Origin: Verrucomicrobiaceae bacterium
Lineage (GTDB): Bacteria; Verrucomicrobiota; Verrucomicrobiia; Verrucomicrobiales; Verrucomicrobiaceae
Length of the DNA stretch: 64,000 nt
NCBI GenBank assembly: GCA_024232965.1
Contig: JACKQF010000001.1
Location: 806,001 to 870,000, forward strand
Direction of reading: 5' to 3'
Positions 8,135-19,172 of the stretch are shown here, one piece after another. The position numbers were made by a program, and so were the translations under genes. Below the pieces are notes generated by a model. It did no database searches. It was not told the DNA's origin and worked only from the letters and a program-made list of their open reading frames with translations. Each line of letters starts with the position of its first letter. The stretch's first letter is position 1.

Positions 8135-9414
8135 ATGGAAAAAGGAACGGCTCTCCGATTTGTGTTCGGAGATTGCCGACCGCCCACACTCGACTCCGCT
8201 CTGGACTGATAGCGGTGCGCTTGTCCTGCGCAGCCAGAACATCAGAAACGGCCGTCTCGACCTCAGCGCAAAGAGCTACACCGACGAGGCACACTTTGAG
8301 CAAAGGAGCCGACGTGCGCGACTACGAGGTGGCGACCTCGTAATCACTCGGGAAGCACCGATGGGCGAAGTCTGCCTCATTCCCGACGGACTTCGTTGCT
8401 GCCTCGGCCAACGCATGGTCATGCTTCAGCCAGACCTGAAGAAGTGCGACTCACGCTTTCTGCTCTACTCGATTCAGTCGCGTGCAGTTCAGGACGAAAT
8501 CAAAGTCAACGAAGGCACTGGCTCGACGGTGAGCAATCTGCGAATCCCGTTGCTCGAAGCGCTTCCAATTCTCCATCCACCCCTCGCCGAGCAAAAAGCC
8601 ATCGCGGCGGTGCTTGGGGCGCTGGACGACAAAGATCGAGTTGAACCGGCGGATGAACGCGACGCTGGAGGCGATGGCGCGGCGCTGTTCCAGAGCTGGT
8701 TCGTGGATTTCGACCCCGTCCGCGCCAAACTCGACGGACGCGAACCCGCCAATCTCGACCCCCGCCACCGCGGCCCTCTTCCCCGAGCACTTGGAAGACT
8801 CACCGCTCGGCCACATTCCGAGAGGTTGGACGGCGCAACGCCTACCCGACGCCATCGAAGTGAATCCGCGCCGCACTTTGAAGAGCGGAACCATCGCGCC
8901 CTACCTCGACATGAAGAACCTGCCGACGCAGGGCCATTCCGCCGAGGAAGTCATCGCCCGCGAGTTCAGCTCCGGGACCAAGTTTCAAAACGGCGACACG
9001 CTCCTCGCCCGCATCACACCCTGTTTGGAGAACGGCAAGACAGGGTATGTCGATTTCCTCGAAGACGGGCAAGTTGGCTGGGGCTCCACCGAATACATCA
9101 TCCTCGCTCCGAAGCCGCCGCTCCCGCCGCAGTTCGGCTACCTCCTCGCCCGCTCCGACGCGCTCCGTACCCACGCCATCCAAAACATGACCGGCACCAG
9201 CGGACGCCAGCGCGTCCCGTCCGAGTGCTTCCAAAACTTCTGGCTCGCCGTCCCGCCGCCCGACATCGCCCGCCGCTTCGACGAACTCACCGCGCCGCTG
9301 ATGGCGAAGATCAAAGCCAACTCCACCGAATCCCGCACCCTCGCCACCCTGCGCGACACGCTGCTGCCGAAGCTGCTGAGCGGTGAGTTGAGCGTCACTG
9401 GAACCGCCGTCTAA
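8124..9414 (+). CDS. hsdS: Type I restriction specificity subunit (frameshifted)
   Basis: Determines the DNA target of the type I complex. The first target-recognition half (from ATG 8124, MAGEWKKERLSDLCSEIADR) ends in LHPPLAEQKAIAAVLGALDDK. The second runs from LGHIPRGW to TLATLRDTLLPKLLSGEL. The linker IELNRRMNATLEAMAR-ALFQSWFVDFDPVRAKLDGREP is readable only by changing frame three times: one extra A at 8631-8633, one missing G near 8681, and one extra C in the run 8759-8763. Together these leave the second half one frame over. The indels are all in homopolymers, so sequencing error and decay are both possible. As written, no full-length HsdS would be made. Confidence 0.82.
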
Positions 9415-9438
9415 TCAACCCACAGAAGCCAAACGCCC

Positions 9439-11574
9439 ATGAAGATTTCCACCATCCTTGAGAAGATCGACGAGAACCAACTTTTCGTTCCCGCCTTCCA
9501 GCGCGAATACGTTTGGAAGCGCGACGATGCGAAGCAGCTTATCGACTCGCTCATCAAGGAATACCCGACGGGCACGATGCTGACGTGGGAAACCGCGAAT
9601 CCGCCAGAGCTGAAAGGGCCGCACAAATACAACGAGAAGCAGGGCGCGGTGAAGCTGCTGCTCGACGGTCAGCAGCGAGTGACGACACTTTACATGCTGA
9701 TTCGTGGCGTGATTCCGCCGTATTACACTGCGCCGGAAATCATGAACGACACCCGCGACCTGTTTGTGCAGTTGGAGACGCTGGAGCTTTCCTACTACAT
9801 GAAGACGCGGATGGAGAACAATCCGCTGTGGGCGAACATCACTCATGTCTTCCAACGGAAGGTTCGCGCCCGCGATGTGGTGCGCACACTGGAGGAGAAG
9901 GGCGAAACCGTCACGCGAGAGCGCGAAGACCGAATCGACGACAACACCCGCGCCATCGAGAACATTCTCGCACGCGAATTTCCTGAGCAGACGATTCCCG
10001 TGAAGGCCAGCATTCGTGAGGCGATCGACATCTTCTATAAGGTCAATGCCAGCGGTGTAGCGCTGACTGATGCCGAACTCGCTCTGGCTCAGATTTCCGG
10101 CTACTGGCCGCAAGCCCGTGACCGGTTCAAGGCGAAGCTCGCGGCGCTGGAAAAGGAGGGCTTCGTCTTCAAGCTCGATTTCATCGTCTATGTCCTGCTG
10201 GGCTGTCTCTACCACCTCGGGTCGGACATGAAGAAGCTGCACGATGCGGAGAACGGTGAAAAGATTCGGGCGGCGTGGGACCGCTTGGAAAAGCAGGTGC
10301 TCGATTACGTGGTCAACTTGATGCGGACGAACGCGTTCGTGGACCACACCGACGAAATCAACTCTCCCTACGCTCTGGTCCCCATCATCGTCTATTGCTT
10401 CGACAAGAACGGTGCGCATCTGACAGACGCGGAAATCCGGAAGATGGTGAAGTGGTTCTTCTACTCACAGGTGCGCACGCGCTACGTCAGCCAGTTGCCG
10501 CAAAAGCTCGACCGGGATTTGCGCACGGTGGCGGAATCACCGCAGCCCTTCGACGCTCTTTTGCAGGTCATCGCCGAGGAAAACCGACTGGAGATTTTGC
10601 CTGCCGAATTTGTGGGCCGCGCCATCCAGCATCCGCTGTTCAGCATGATGCGGTGGTATTTGAAGAGTCGCGGCGCGGTCTGCTTCACCACAGGAATGAG
10701 CCTGCGGAGAAACATGGGCAGCAAATACCAACTGGAGAGGGACCACATCTTTCCTTACTCGAAGTTGAAGGAAGTCGGCTACGGCGAAGGAAACCGAGTG
10801 AAGTATGCGCTGGCGCAAGAACTGACCAACCGCGCGATTCTCACGCAGGTCGCGAATCGCAGTAAATCAGCAGCCCACGCGGCGGATTACCTCGCTGACG
10901 TGAAGCAGAAGTTCCCCAAGGCGCTCGATCTGCAATGCATTCCCGACGACCCGGAGCTTTGGAAGATTGAGAACTACGAGCAGTTCCTCGAAGAGCGCCG
11001 CAAGATGCTCGCAAAGAATCTGAATGCCTTCTTGGACAAGATCACGGCGACGGAGGAAACGGTCGCGCCGGTTTCGCTGGAAGATTTGATTGCGGAGGGC
11101 GAAAGCGACGAACTGGAGTTCAAGTCCACGCTGCGTTGGGACGTGAAGGAGGGAACGATCAACAAGAAGCTGGAAGAGGTAATCATGAAGACCGTGGCAG
11201 CATTCGCCAACTCGCAGGGCGGCACGCTGCTTATCGGCGTCGGCGACGACGGCGAGGTGCTCGGTCTTGAGCCCGACTATCACTCATTGGGCGGCGTGGA
11301 CCGCGACAAGTTCGAGCTGCATCTTCGCAATCTGCTCAATCAACAGTTCGGCACCGGGTTCGTGACAAGCAAGGTTGTGATCAAGTTCCACGAGGTCGAA
11401 GAAAAAGAGGTCTGTCAGATTGAAACCGCAGCCGCGAAAGAGCCGGTGATTTTGAAAGTGAAGGACAAGAACGGCCAGCCGACGGAGAAGTTTTACGCCC
11501 GCAGCGGCAACTCGTCCCAGGAGATTCCACTGAGCGAAATGAACGCCTACATCAAAGAGCGGTTCCATTCATGA
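9439..11574 (+). CDS. DUF262-HNH nuclease fused to an AlbA_2 domain
   Basis: A 711-residue, probably cytoplasmic, defence-type protein. Residues 1-230 are a DUF262 (ParB-like/GmrS-like) domain with FVPAFQREYVWKRDD and the hallmark LLLDGQQRVTTL near 76. Residues ~400-500 carry an HNH/DUF1524-type nuclease block, QLERDHIFPYSKLKEVG, followed by LTNRAILTQVANRSKSA. Residues ~550-690 are a Schlafen-type AlbA_2 domain (DELEFKSTLRWD, then AFANSQGGTLLIGVGDDGEVLGL). DUF262-DUF1524 proteins include GmrSD-type modification-dependent nucleases; joining one to AlbA_2 suggests a separate nucleic-acid or nucleotide sensor (inference). It begins 24 bp after hsdS and its stop overlaps the next relic. Confidence 0.85.
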   Translation: MKISTILEKIDENQLFVPAFQREYVWKRDDAKQLIDSLIKEYPTGTMLTWETANPPELKGPHKYNEKQGAVKLLLDGQQRVTTLYMLIRGVIPPYYTAPEIMNDTRDLFVQLETLELSYYMKTRMENNPLWANITHVFQRKVRARDVVRTLEEKGETVTREREDRIDDNTRAIENILAREFPEQTIPVKASIREAIDIFYKVNASGVALTDAELALAQISGYWPQARDRFKAKLAALEKEGFVFKLDFIVYVLLGCLYHLGSDMKKLHDAENGEKIRAAWDRLEKQVLDYVVNLMRTNAFVDHTDEINSPYALVPIIVYCFDKNGAHLTDAEIRKMVKWFFYSQVRTRYVSQLPQKLDRDLRTVAESPQPFDALLQVIAEENRLEILPAEFVGRAIQHPLFSMMRWYLKSRGAVCFTTGMSLRRNMGSKYQLERDHIFPYSKLKEVGYGEGNRVKYALAQELTNRAILTQVANRSKSAAHAADYLADVKQKFPKALDLQCIPDDPELWKIENYEQFLEERRKMLAKNLNAFLDKITATEETVAPVSLEDLIAEGESDELEFKSTLRWDVKEGTINKKLEEVIMKTVAAFANSQGGTLLIGVGDDGEVLGLEPDYHSLGGVDRDKFELHLRNLLNQQFGTGFVTSKVVIKFHEVEEKEVCQIETAAAKEPVILKVKDKNGQPTEKFYARSGNSSQEIPLSEMNAYIKERFHS

Positions 11575-11987
11575 GCCTCAACGAATCCATCGTCGAAGAC
11601 GCCGCCCTCGAATGGTTCCCCCTTCGCCGCCTCCTTCGCAAAGGCTATGAAGGCCAGGAAGGCTTCGGAGGACAAATCGGGGAGCTGGTCCCGCGGTCGC
11701 GGGAGGTCGGGCACGGGGCCCCCTTCGCCAAGCTACGGCGGGCCAAGCCTTCTCCAGCGCCCGGTGAACCGGCGGCGGAGCGGGATTCGTTTTCTGAGGT
11801 GGTGCAATTTCGCTTTGCTCGAACCCTCACCCCGGCCCTCTCCCAAAAGGAGAGGGAGAAGTGCGAGGCCATTCGGCGGCTGAACCCGGCCATTTCCTCC
11901 CGCTCGCTCGCCACCCTGCGCGACACGCTGCTGCCGAAGCTGCTGAGCGGGGAGTCGCGTGTTGAAGATGCCTCCAAAAACCTCTAA
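11571..11987 (+). pseudogene. Chimeric relic: hsdR 5' end joined to hsdS 3' end
   Basis: The 138-codon frame begins SLNESIVEDAALEWF and later has APGEPAAERDSFSEVV and AIRRLNPAI, which match the N-terminus of the intact HsdR at 14085. It then switches to SLATLRDTLLPKLLSGE, the C-terminus of HsdS. Between these blocks are repeat-derived stretches, including CCCTCTCCC..GGAGAGGG (11836-11856) and CTTCGGAGGACA-type words. This looks like what remains after deletion between an hsdR and an hsdS, later peppered with palindromic repeats. It overlaps the upstream stop (ATGA). No function expected. Confidence 0.75.
11836..11856. repeat. Palindromic repeat inside the hsdR'/hsdS' relic
   Basis: CCCTCTCC and GGAGAGGG form an 8-bp stem, preceded by CCCTCACCCCGG. 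This is a widespread REP-like word in many bacteria (general knowledge). It interrupts the relic without breaking the frame. Confidence 0.55.
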
Positions 11988-11999
11988 AACTCCAAGATC

Positions 12000-12773
12000 A
12001 TGCCAAGCGCTCTCTATCGCATTGAATCCCTCGGACGCCATTTGGGTGTTGGCGTGGCAGGCAGCCGCTACGTTTACCTGAGTGCGGTTGCCAAGGAGAA
12101 CGGTCCGAGCGCTCCCTATTGCATCCCTAATGAGTTGATCTGTGGCGAGCTGGGGCGTTTTCTGCGGCTGCCGGTGCCTCCGGTGGGAATCGTGATGCAG
12201 GCCGGAGGCAGCCCGATGGTAGGCTCGCTGGACTTCAACCTGATGGGGAACTCGCTGCCGCCAGTGAATGTGAGCCAATGCGTGACGATGCTGCCGACGC
12301 TGTCGGCCGGGCTGCTGCTGTTTGACATCTGGATCGCGAACTGTGACCGCCATGAGGCGAACTTTTCGGTCGATACCGGAACCACGCCGCCGCAGATGAG
12401 CATCTTCGACCACAGTCATGCGTTGTTTGGCTATGCCGCCGGGCAAGGCGAGGGACGCCTGTCGGCGCTGCGTGACCGGCTGGGCATCTCGTGGACGACG
12501 AACGGTCCGGTGGACTCGGGGCAGCATCGTCATTGCCTGCTGGACGCCATCAGCACGGATGGTGATTTTCACAACTGGCTGACACGCATCCAGTCCACGC
12601 CTGACTTCTTCATCGACGAAGTGTGCCGGGATGCGATGCCCTACGGGGCGTCGCTCCAGGAGGCCCAAGCTGCGGCTGGCTTTTTGAAGCACCGGCGCGA
12701 TAATCTGCGTAACATCATTGAAACTCACAGGACAGAGTTTACGGCCATCACCACTTGGAGCCTGCTACCATGA
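12000..12773 (+). CDS. HipA-like kinase domain protein
   Basis: Resembles the short HipA-family kinases found next to DUF3037 proteins. The catalytic loop is DIWIANCDRHEANF (Asp about 116, Asn about 121) and the metal-binding Asp is in FDHSHALFG (about 137). At 257 residues it lacks most of the N-terminal lobe of full HipA toxins (~440 residues), so its substrate may differ. It is followed with a 4-bp overlap (ATGA at 12770) by a broken gene and then a DUF3037 gene. Role in defence or toxin-antitoxin control is inferred from context and family. Confidence 0.78.
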   Translation: MPSALYRIESLGRHLGVGVAGSRYVYLSAVAKENGPSAPYCIPNELICGELGRFLRLPVPPVGIVMQAGGSPMVGSLDFNLMGNSLPPVNVSQCVTMLPTLSAGLLLFDIWIANCDRHEANFSVDTGTTPPQMSIFDHSHALFGYAAGQGEGRLSALRDRLGISWTTNGPVDSGQHRHCLLDAISTDGDFHNWLTRIQSTPDFFIDEVCRDAMPYGASLQEAQAAAGFLKHRRDNLRNIIETHRTEFTAITTWSLLP

Positions 12774-13636
12774 ATACCACGAAATACTTGCTCGCCAAAT
12801 ACATTCCGGACATGCATCGGTTTGAACCGCGCGCAACATCGGCGTCATCGTCTGGTCGCCGCTGGGAATCGAGGCCCGCTTTCTGGCTGAGAATGCCCAG
12901 CGTCCCGGAGAAGTGGACGGGAGGTCCATCCCCGCCTTCGTCACATCCGACAGTGCCTACAAGCAATGGGTGCGCTACTGGCGTGAGGCGCTCTCCAGTT
13001 CCTCCATTCGCCCCATTGGTGGGGAGAGATCGTCCCAGCATCTTCTCGGCGTTCGTGGAAACCTTGCAGAAGACCGGTAAAGGGAACTTCGTGATCGCTG
13101 ATGCGGGAAGTGTGCTGGACGAGGTGGGGAGAGGACGATCTGGCCGCCGTGGCGAACCAGCTTTATTCACAGCTCTGTGTTGGAAACCTCACCTTCTGAG
13201 GAGTCTCCAGACCGGAGCTTCGAAGAGCGCTGTGATGAGTTGCTGGTGAAGACACAGTTGAAAGCACACCCCTCATTTCCAAGACCGCTATCCGGTGAAA
13301 TGCACAGTGCGCGGGGTGGAGGAAGAATATGTCTTCAGTCATGCTCTGGCGAATGGGACGATTGAGCGCCTGTTTCAGCGGTTCTCCATTCCGAAGACCA
13401 AGGGACGCATTCAAAAGAGTCGTGATGCGATGGCGTGGACTCTGGAAAGCCTGATCAACGGGAAAGTGGTAACCTCTGAGCAAGCAGTGCTGATCGTCGA
13501 TGAGACGCCGGAACGACAGAGTGAGACAGAAGTGGATAAGACGCTGAGGTTGTTGGGCGGGATGTCACGCTTGGTGAACATTCAGAATCCAGTTCAGGCT
13601 GAAGCGGTCTTCGCCGAGGCAGCCAAGCTACCGTAA
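12770..13636 (+). pseudogene. Broken gene between HipA-like and DUF3037 genes
   Basis: Reading across frames gives one plausible protein of ~280 residues. It starts MNTTKYLLAKYIPDMHRFEPR, continues NIGVIVWSPLGIEARFLAEN in another frame after an extra GC in the run near 12829-12834, then KTGKGNFVIADAGSVLDEVG, EDDLAAVANQLYSQLCVGNL, SPDRSFEERCDELLVKTQL, and a long last part from 13295 ending AEAVFAEAAKLP. At least four further shifts are needed, several at G or C runs. The N-terminus (Y-LL-YIPD..NIGVIVW) is faintly like DUF3037. Decay or poor sequence; family not identified. Confidence 0.6.
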
Positions 13637-13660
13637 CTGGGGACATTCAGATTTACCGTG

Positions 13661-14077
13661 ATGCCTGCCTGCAATTACAGCCTCCTTCGCTACCTGCCCT
13701 ACCCGGAGACTGGGGAGTTTGTGAACGTGGGCGTGGTGGTGAGCTGCCTGCAGCCGTGCCTGTTTCATTTCGTCATGGAGGAGAAAATGCCAGCGCGATT
13801 GAAGGCGCTCTTTCCCGATCAAAACGAACCGGCGTTTGAAGCAGCCGCCGAAGCCATGCGCAAGGAGATGGAGCGGGTGAAGGCGATGATTCGTGACCCG
13901 AAGAGCTGCCAGTTCTCCTTTAACGAAGCGGTGCGCCCCAGGGAATCGACGCTTCGCTTCAGCGACACGCGAACCATCCTCACGGCAGACGCGGAGAACC
14001 TAGCGGAGGAACTCTTCAAGCGCTATGTCCGCATGGAGGCACGTGCGCAACGCGAACCGCAGTTGGTAGTGACTTGA
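13661..14077 (+). CDS. DUF3037 family protein
   Basis: Compact protein of about 139 residues with the DUF3037 opening YSLLRYLPYPETGEFVNVGV, followed by the charged helical part seen in the family. A GTG at 13658 precedes the ATG at 13661; I take the ATG. DUF3037 genes are often neighbours of HipA-like kinase genes, as here, which suggests that the two act together; the biochemical role is not known to me. It lies 7 bp upstream of hsdR, inside the island's single run of plus-strand genes. Confidence 0.75.
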   Translation: MPACNYSLLRYLPYPETGEFVNVGVVVSCLQPCLFHFVMEEKMPARLKALFPDQNEPAFEAAAEAMRKEMERVKAMIRDPKSCQFSFNEAVRPRESTLRFSDTRTILTADAENLAEELFKRYVRMEARAQREPQLVVT

Positions 14078-14084
14078 ACCGCTC

Positions 14085-17281
<3,197 letters not shown>

Positions 17282-17300
17282 GTGGTGGTAGGGGATGCGG

Positions 17301-17462
17301 GTGCTTGGATCTCGAATCCTTCTCTTGGCGATCTTTGCGATCCTTTGCGGCTGATACTCTTGGCTGTTGGCGTCTCGTCAGCGGTGCTTTGGCTCCGGCC
17401 TCACTGAGGCCAGCTACAAGGGGGCTGCGGTGATGTAGAGGGTCATGGCTCGGAGGTGCTTC
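17301..17462. repeat. Family B repeat plus a fragment of the pectate lyase 3' end
   Basis: 17301-17420 match 19036-19160 in the same orientation (shared words CTTGGCGATCTTTGCGATCC and TTGGCTCCGGCCTCACTGAG). 17425-17462 then match 19234-19271, the last codons of the pectate lyase gene (reverse strand, coding LKHLRAMTLYITAA), with ~70 bp missing between. It is a duplicated, deleted copy of the lyase 3' end with its repeat. Confidence 0.75.
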
Positions 17463-17631
17463 AGTCTCCACGATTCAGAGGAGCTTGAGGCGGCAAGAGA
17501 AGCAGGCCTTGCTGGGACTCGTGGAGAAGGCCGTCGGCAAGCAGATCGTCCCGGTGGAGAACGCCGTGGTGCCCGAAGATGAGGATGACGATGAAGATTC
17601 CGAAGCCATTGAAGCTCCCGCCGAAGCATGA
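17461..17631 (+). pseudogene. 3' fragment of an unidentified gene upstream of an hsdM relic
   Basis: An open frame without a start gives RRQEKQALLGLVEKAVGKQ, then an acidic tail (EDEDDDEDSEAIEAPAEA), and stops at 17629-17631. Its stop overlaps the ATG of the hsdM relic (ATGA), the arrangement of a genuine operon junction, which supports a real gene end. The 5' part is lost at the repeat junction. Identity not recognised. Confidence 0.45.
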
Positions 17632-17693
17632 GCACCACTTCCATCATTTCCAGAGTCTAGGAGCTTCTGCACGAACCTCCGCCTGAACCGTAA
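17628..17693 (+). pseudogene. hsdM 5' stub, copy 1
   Basis: MSTTSIISRV followed by a stop caused by an extra A (GTCTAGGAGC for GTCTGGAGC). With that base removed it reads VWSFCTNLR, like the start of the second stub at 18829 (MSTDSIISKVWGFCTTLR). Similarity ends after ~20 codons. Relic of a second type I M subunit, different from the one at 5650. Confidence 0.6.
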
Positions 17694-17808
17694 ATTGCTC
17701 TGATGAACGCAGGTTTATGCATCTTGAATTGATCTTTCCGGCCCCTGTGGCCTGTGTGTAATCTGTGGTTGAAACTCTCAAGGTGTGCTATTCTCACCGA
17801 CCGATCTT

Positions 17809-18036
17809 ATGACTGACTCTGAACAAACCCTCGACTACCTGGAGCTGCAGATTCCCAGCCTCTCCGCTGCGGCGGTGGATGTGGCTTACTGGCAGGCGCT
17901 GGCAAGCGGGCAGGCGGTGCTGGTGAGCGGTGATGGCGGCATCTACCAAGCCTTCCCAGACGGAACGAAGAAGCTGATCAAGACCACCGAGAAACCGCTG
18001 AGTGTGCCGGTGGGAACGCGGGTGAAGATTCCCTGA
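17809..18036 (+). CDS. Small protein upstream of zeta-toxin-like gene (possible antitoxin)
   Basis: A 75-residue soluble protein starting at ATG 17809 (MTDSEQTLDYLELQIPSLSA) and ending 3 bp before the zeta-like gene. The C-terminal half (GGIYQAFPDGTKKLIKTTEK) looks like a compact beta-rich tail. The position and size fit an antitoxin of the small proteins that precede COG4185-type zeta-like ATPases; I base this on context only. A longer start at GTG 17785 is possible. Confidence 0.6.
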   Translation: MTDSEQTLDYLELQIPSLSAAAVDVAYWQALASGQAVLVSGDGGIYQAFPDGTKKLIKTTEKPLSVPVGTRVKIP

Positions 18037-18039
18037 ACC

Positions 18040-18810
18040 ATGAGCGTGCCCCGTCTGCGCATGTTCGCCGGGCCGAATGGCTCCGGCAAGAGCACCATCA
18101 AGGCCATGGTGCCGGAGAAGCTGCTGGGCGTGTACTTGAACCCGGATGAGATCCAGAAGGACATCGAAGACCGGGGCTTTCTGAATGTGCGGGACTACGG
18201 CGTGGAGACGACGAAGGAGGAGATCCTGCCGTTCTTTGTGAACTCAACGCTGCTCCAAAAGGCGGAGATGGACGAAGAGGCGAGCTATCTGCGCTTCACG
18301 GACGGCAAGCTGAGCTTTCATGAAGTGAGCGTGAATGCCTACTTCGCCTCCGTGGCGGCGGATTTTCTGCGGCAGAAGCTGCTGGAGCAGCGCGTGTCCT
18401 TCTCCTTTGAAACGGTGATGTCCTCGCCTGACAAGGTGGCGCTGCTGTAGAAGGCGCAATCACTCGGCTATCGCACCTACCTCTACTACATCGCCACCGA
18501 CGACCCGGCGATCAACGTTTCGCGAGTGAAGGCCCGTGTGAATCTGGGCGGGCATGACGTGCCGGAAGACAAGATCGTGAGTCGCTATGCCCGGTCTCTG
18601 GGGCTGCTGATGGAGGCGGTGAAGCACACCAACCGCGCCTACCTCTTTGACAACTCCCGTCACGGATCGGATCGCCTGTGGGTGGCGGAGATCACGGAGG
18701 GTCATGATCTGGAGCTGAAGTGCGATCCCATGCCGCTCTGGTTCCAGCAAGCGGTCTGGGAGAAGATCAACCCCCCAGGCCTGAAGGGCAGTTCCACAAC
18801 GCCCTCCTGA
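18040..18810 (+). pseudogene. Zeta-toxin-like P-loop ATPase with a nonsense codon
   Basis: Reads MSVPRLRMFAGPNGSGKSTI, with a Walker A P-loop at residues 11-18, and continues with YLNPDEIQKDIE and FSFETVMSSPDK, the pattern of COG4185/zeta-toxin-like kinases. The frame is cut by TAG at 18448-18450 but continues in the same frame (KAQSLGYRTYLYYIATDDP, then INVSRVKARVNLGGHDVPED) to 18810. A single change (CAG to TAG) explains it. The intact protein would be ~256 residues. Probably inactivated. Confidence 0.75.
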
Positions 18811-18828
18811 TTTTTATCCACTCCTTTC

Positions 18829-18987
18829 ATGTCCACTGACAGCATCATTTCCAAAGTCTGGGGCTTCTGCACCACGCTCCGTGACGACGGCGTGGGCTAT
18901 GGCGACTACCTCGAACAGCTCACCTACCGACGAAGATGCCCTCGGTCAAAAAGTTGCGGGTCGGCGTTCATGACTTTGCTTTGGTGA
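18829..18987 (+). pseudogene. hsdM 5' stub, copy 2, joined to foreign sequence
   Basis: MSTDSIISKVWGFCTTLRDD and then GVGYGDYLEQLTY are the N-terminus of a type I M subunit of the class that continues LLFLKMADE. Here it runs into unrelated codons after LTY and stops at 18985. In another frame the following bases read KKLRVGVHDFALVRV and then a stop, possibly the end of a second gene. This is a deletion scar. Confidence 0.65.
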
Positions 18988-19035
18988 GGGTCTAGGAGAC
19001 AGCGAGGCTGTGTATAGGTGAGGGCAGGGGACGCG

Positions 19036-19160
19036 GGGGGCAGGATTTCGAATCCTTGTCTTGGCGATCTTTGCGATCCTTTGCGGCGAATCCGCTTTTC
19101 TGTTGGCGGTTCGTCGGCGGTGCTTTGGCTCCGGCCTCACTGAGGCCAACTACAAGGGGC
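19036..19160. repeat. Family B repeat, copy next to the pectate lyase gene
   Basis: Matches 17301-17420, and its left half matches ~5190-5275. It includes the palindromic word GCCTCACTGAGGC near 19135. It lies directly downstream of the pectate lyase stop. The two copies at 17.3 and 19.0 kb are direct repeats around the relic segment. Confidence 0.7.
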
Positions 19161-19172
19161 GGGTGGTGGAGC

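Noticed and set aside
12755..13249. A 164-codon gene as a unit
   Set aside because: Only its first ~20 codons and a middle part belong to the broken gene's frame; the rest is out of frame and ends without family sense.
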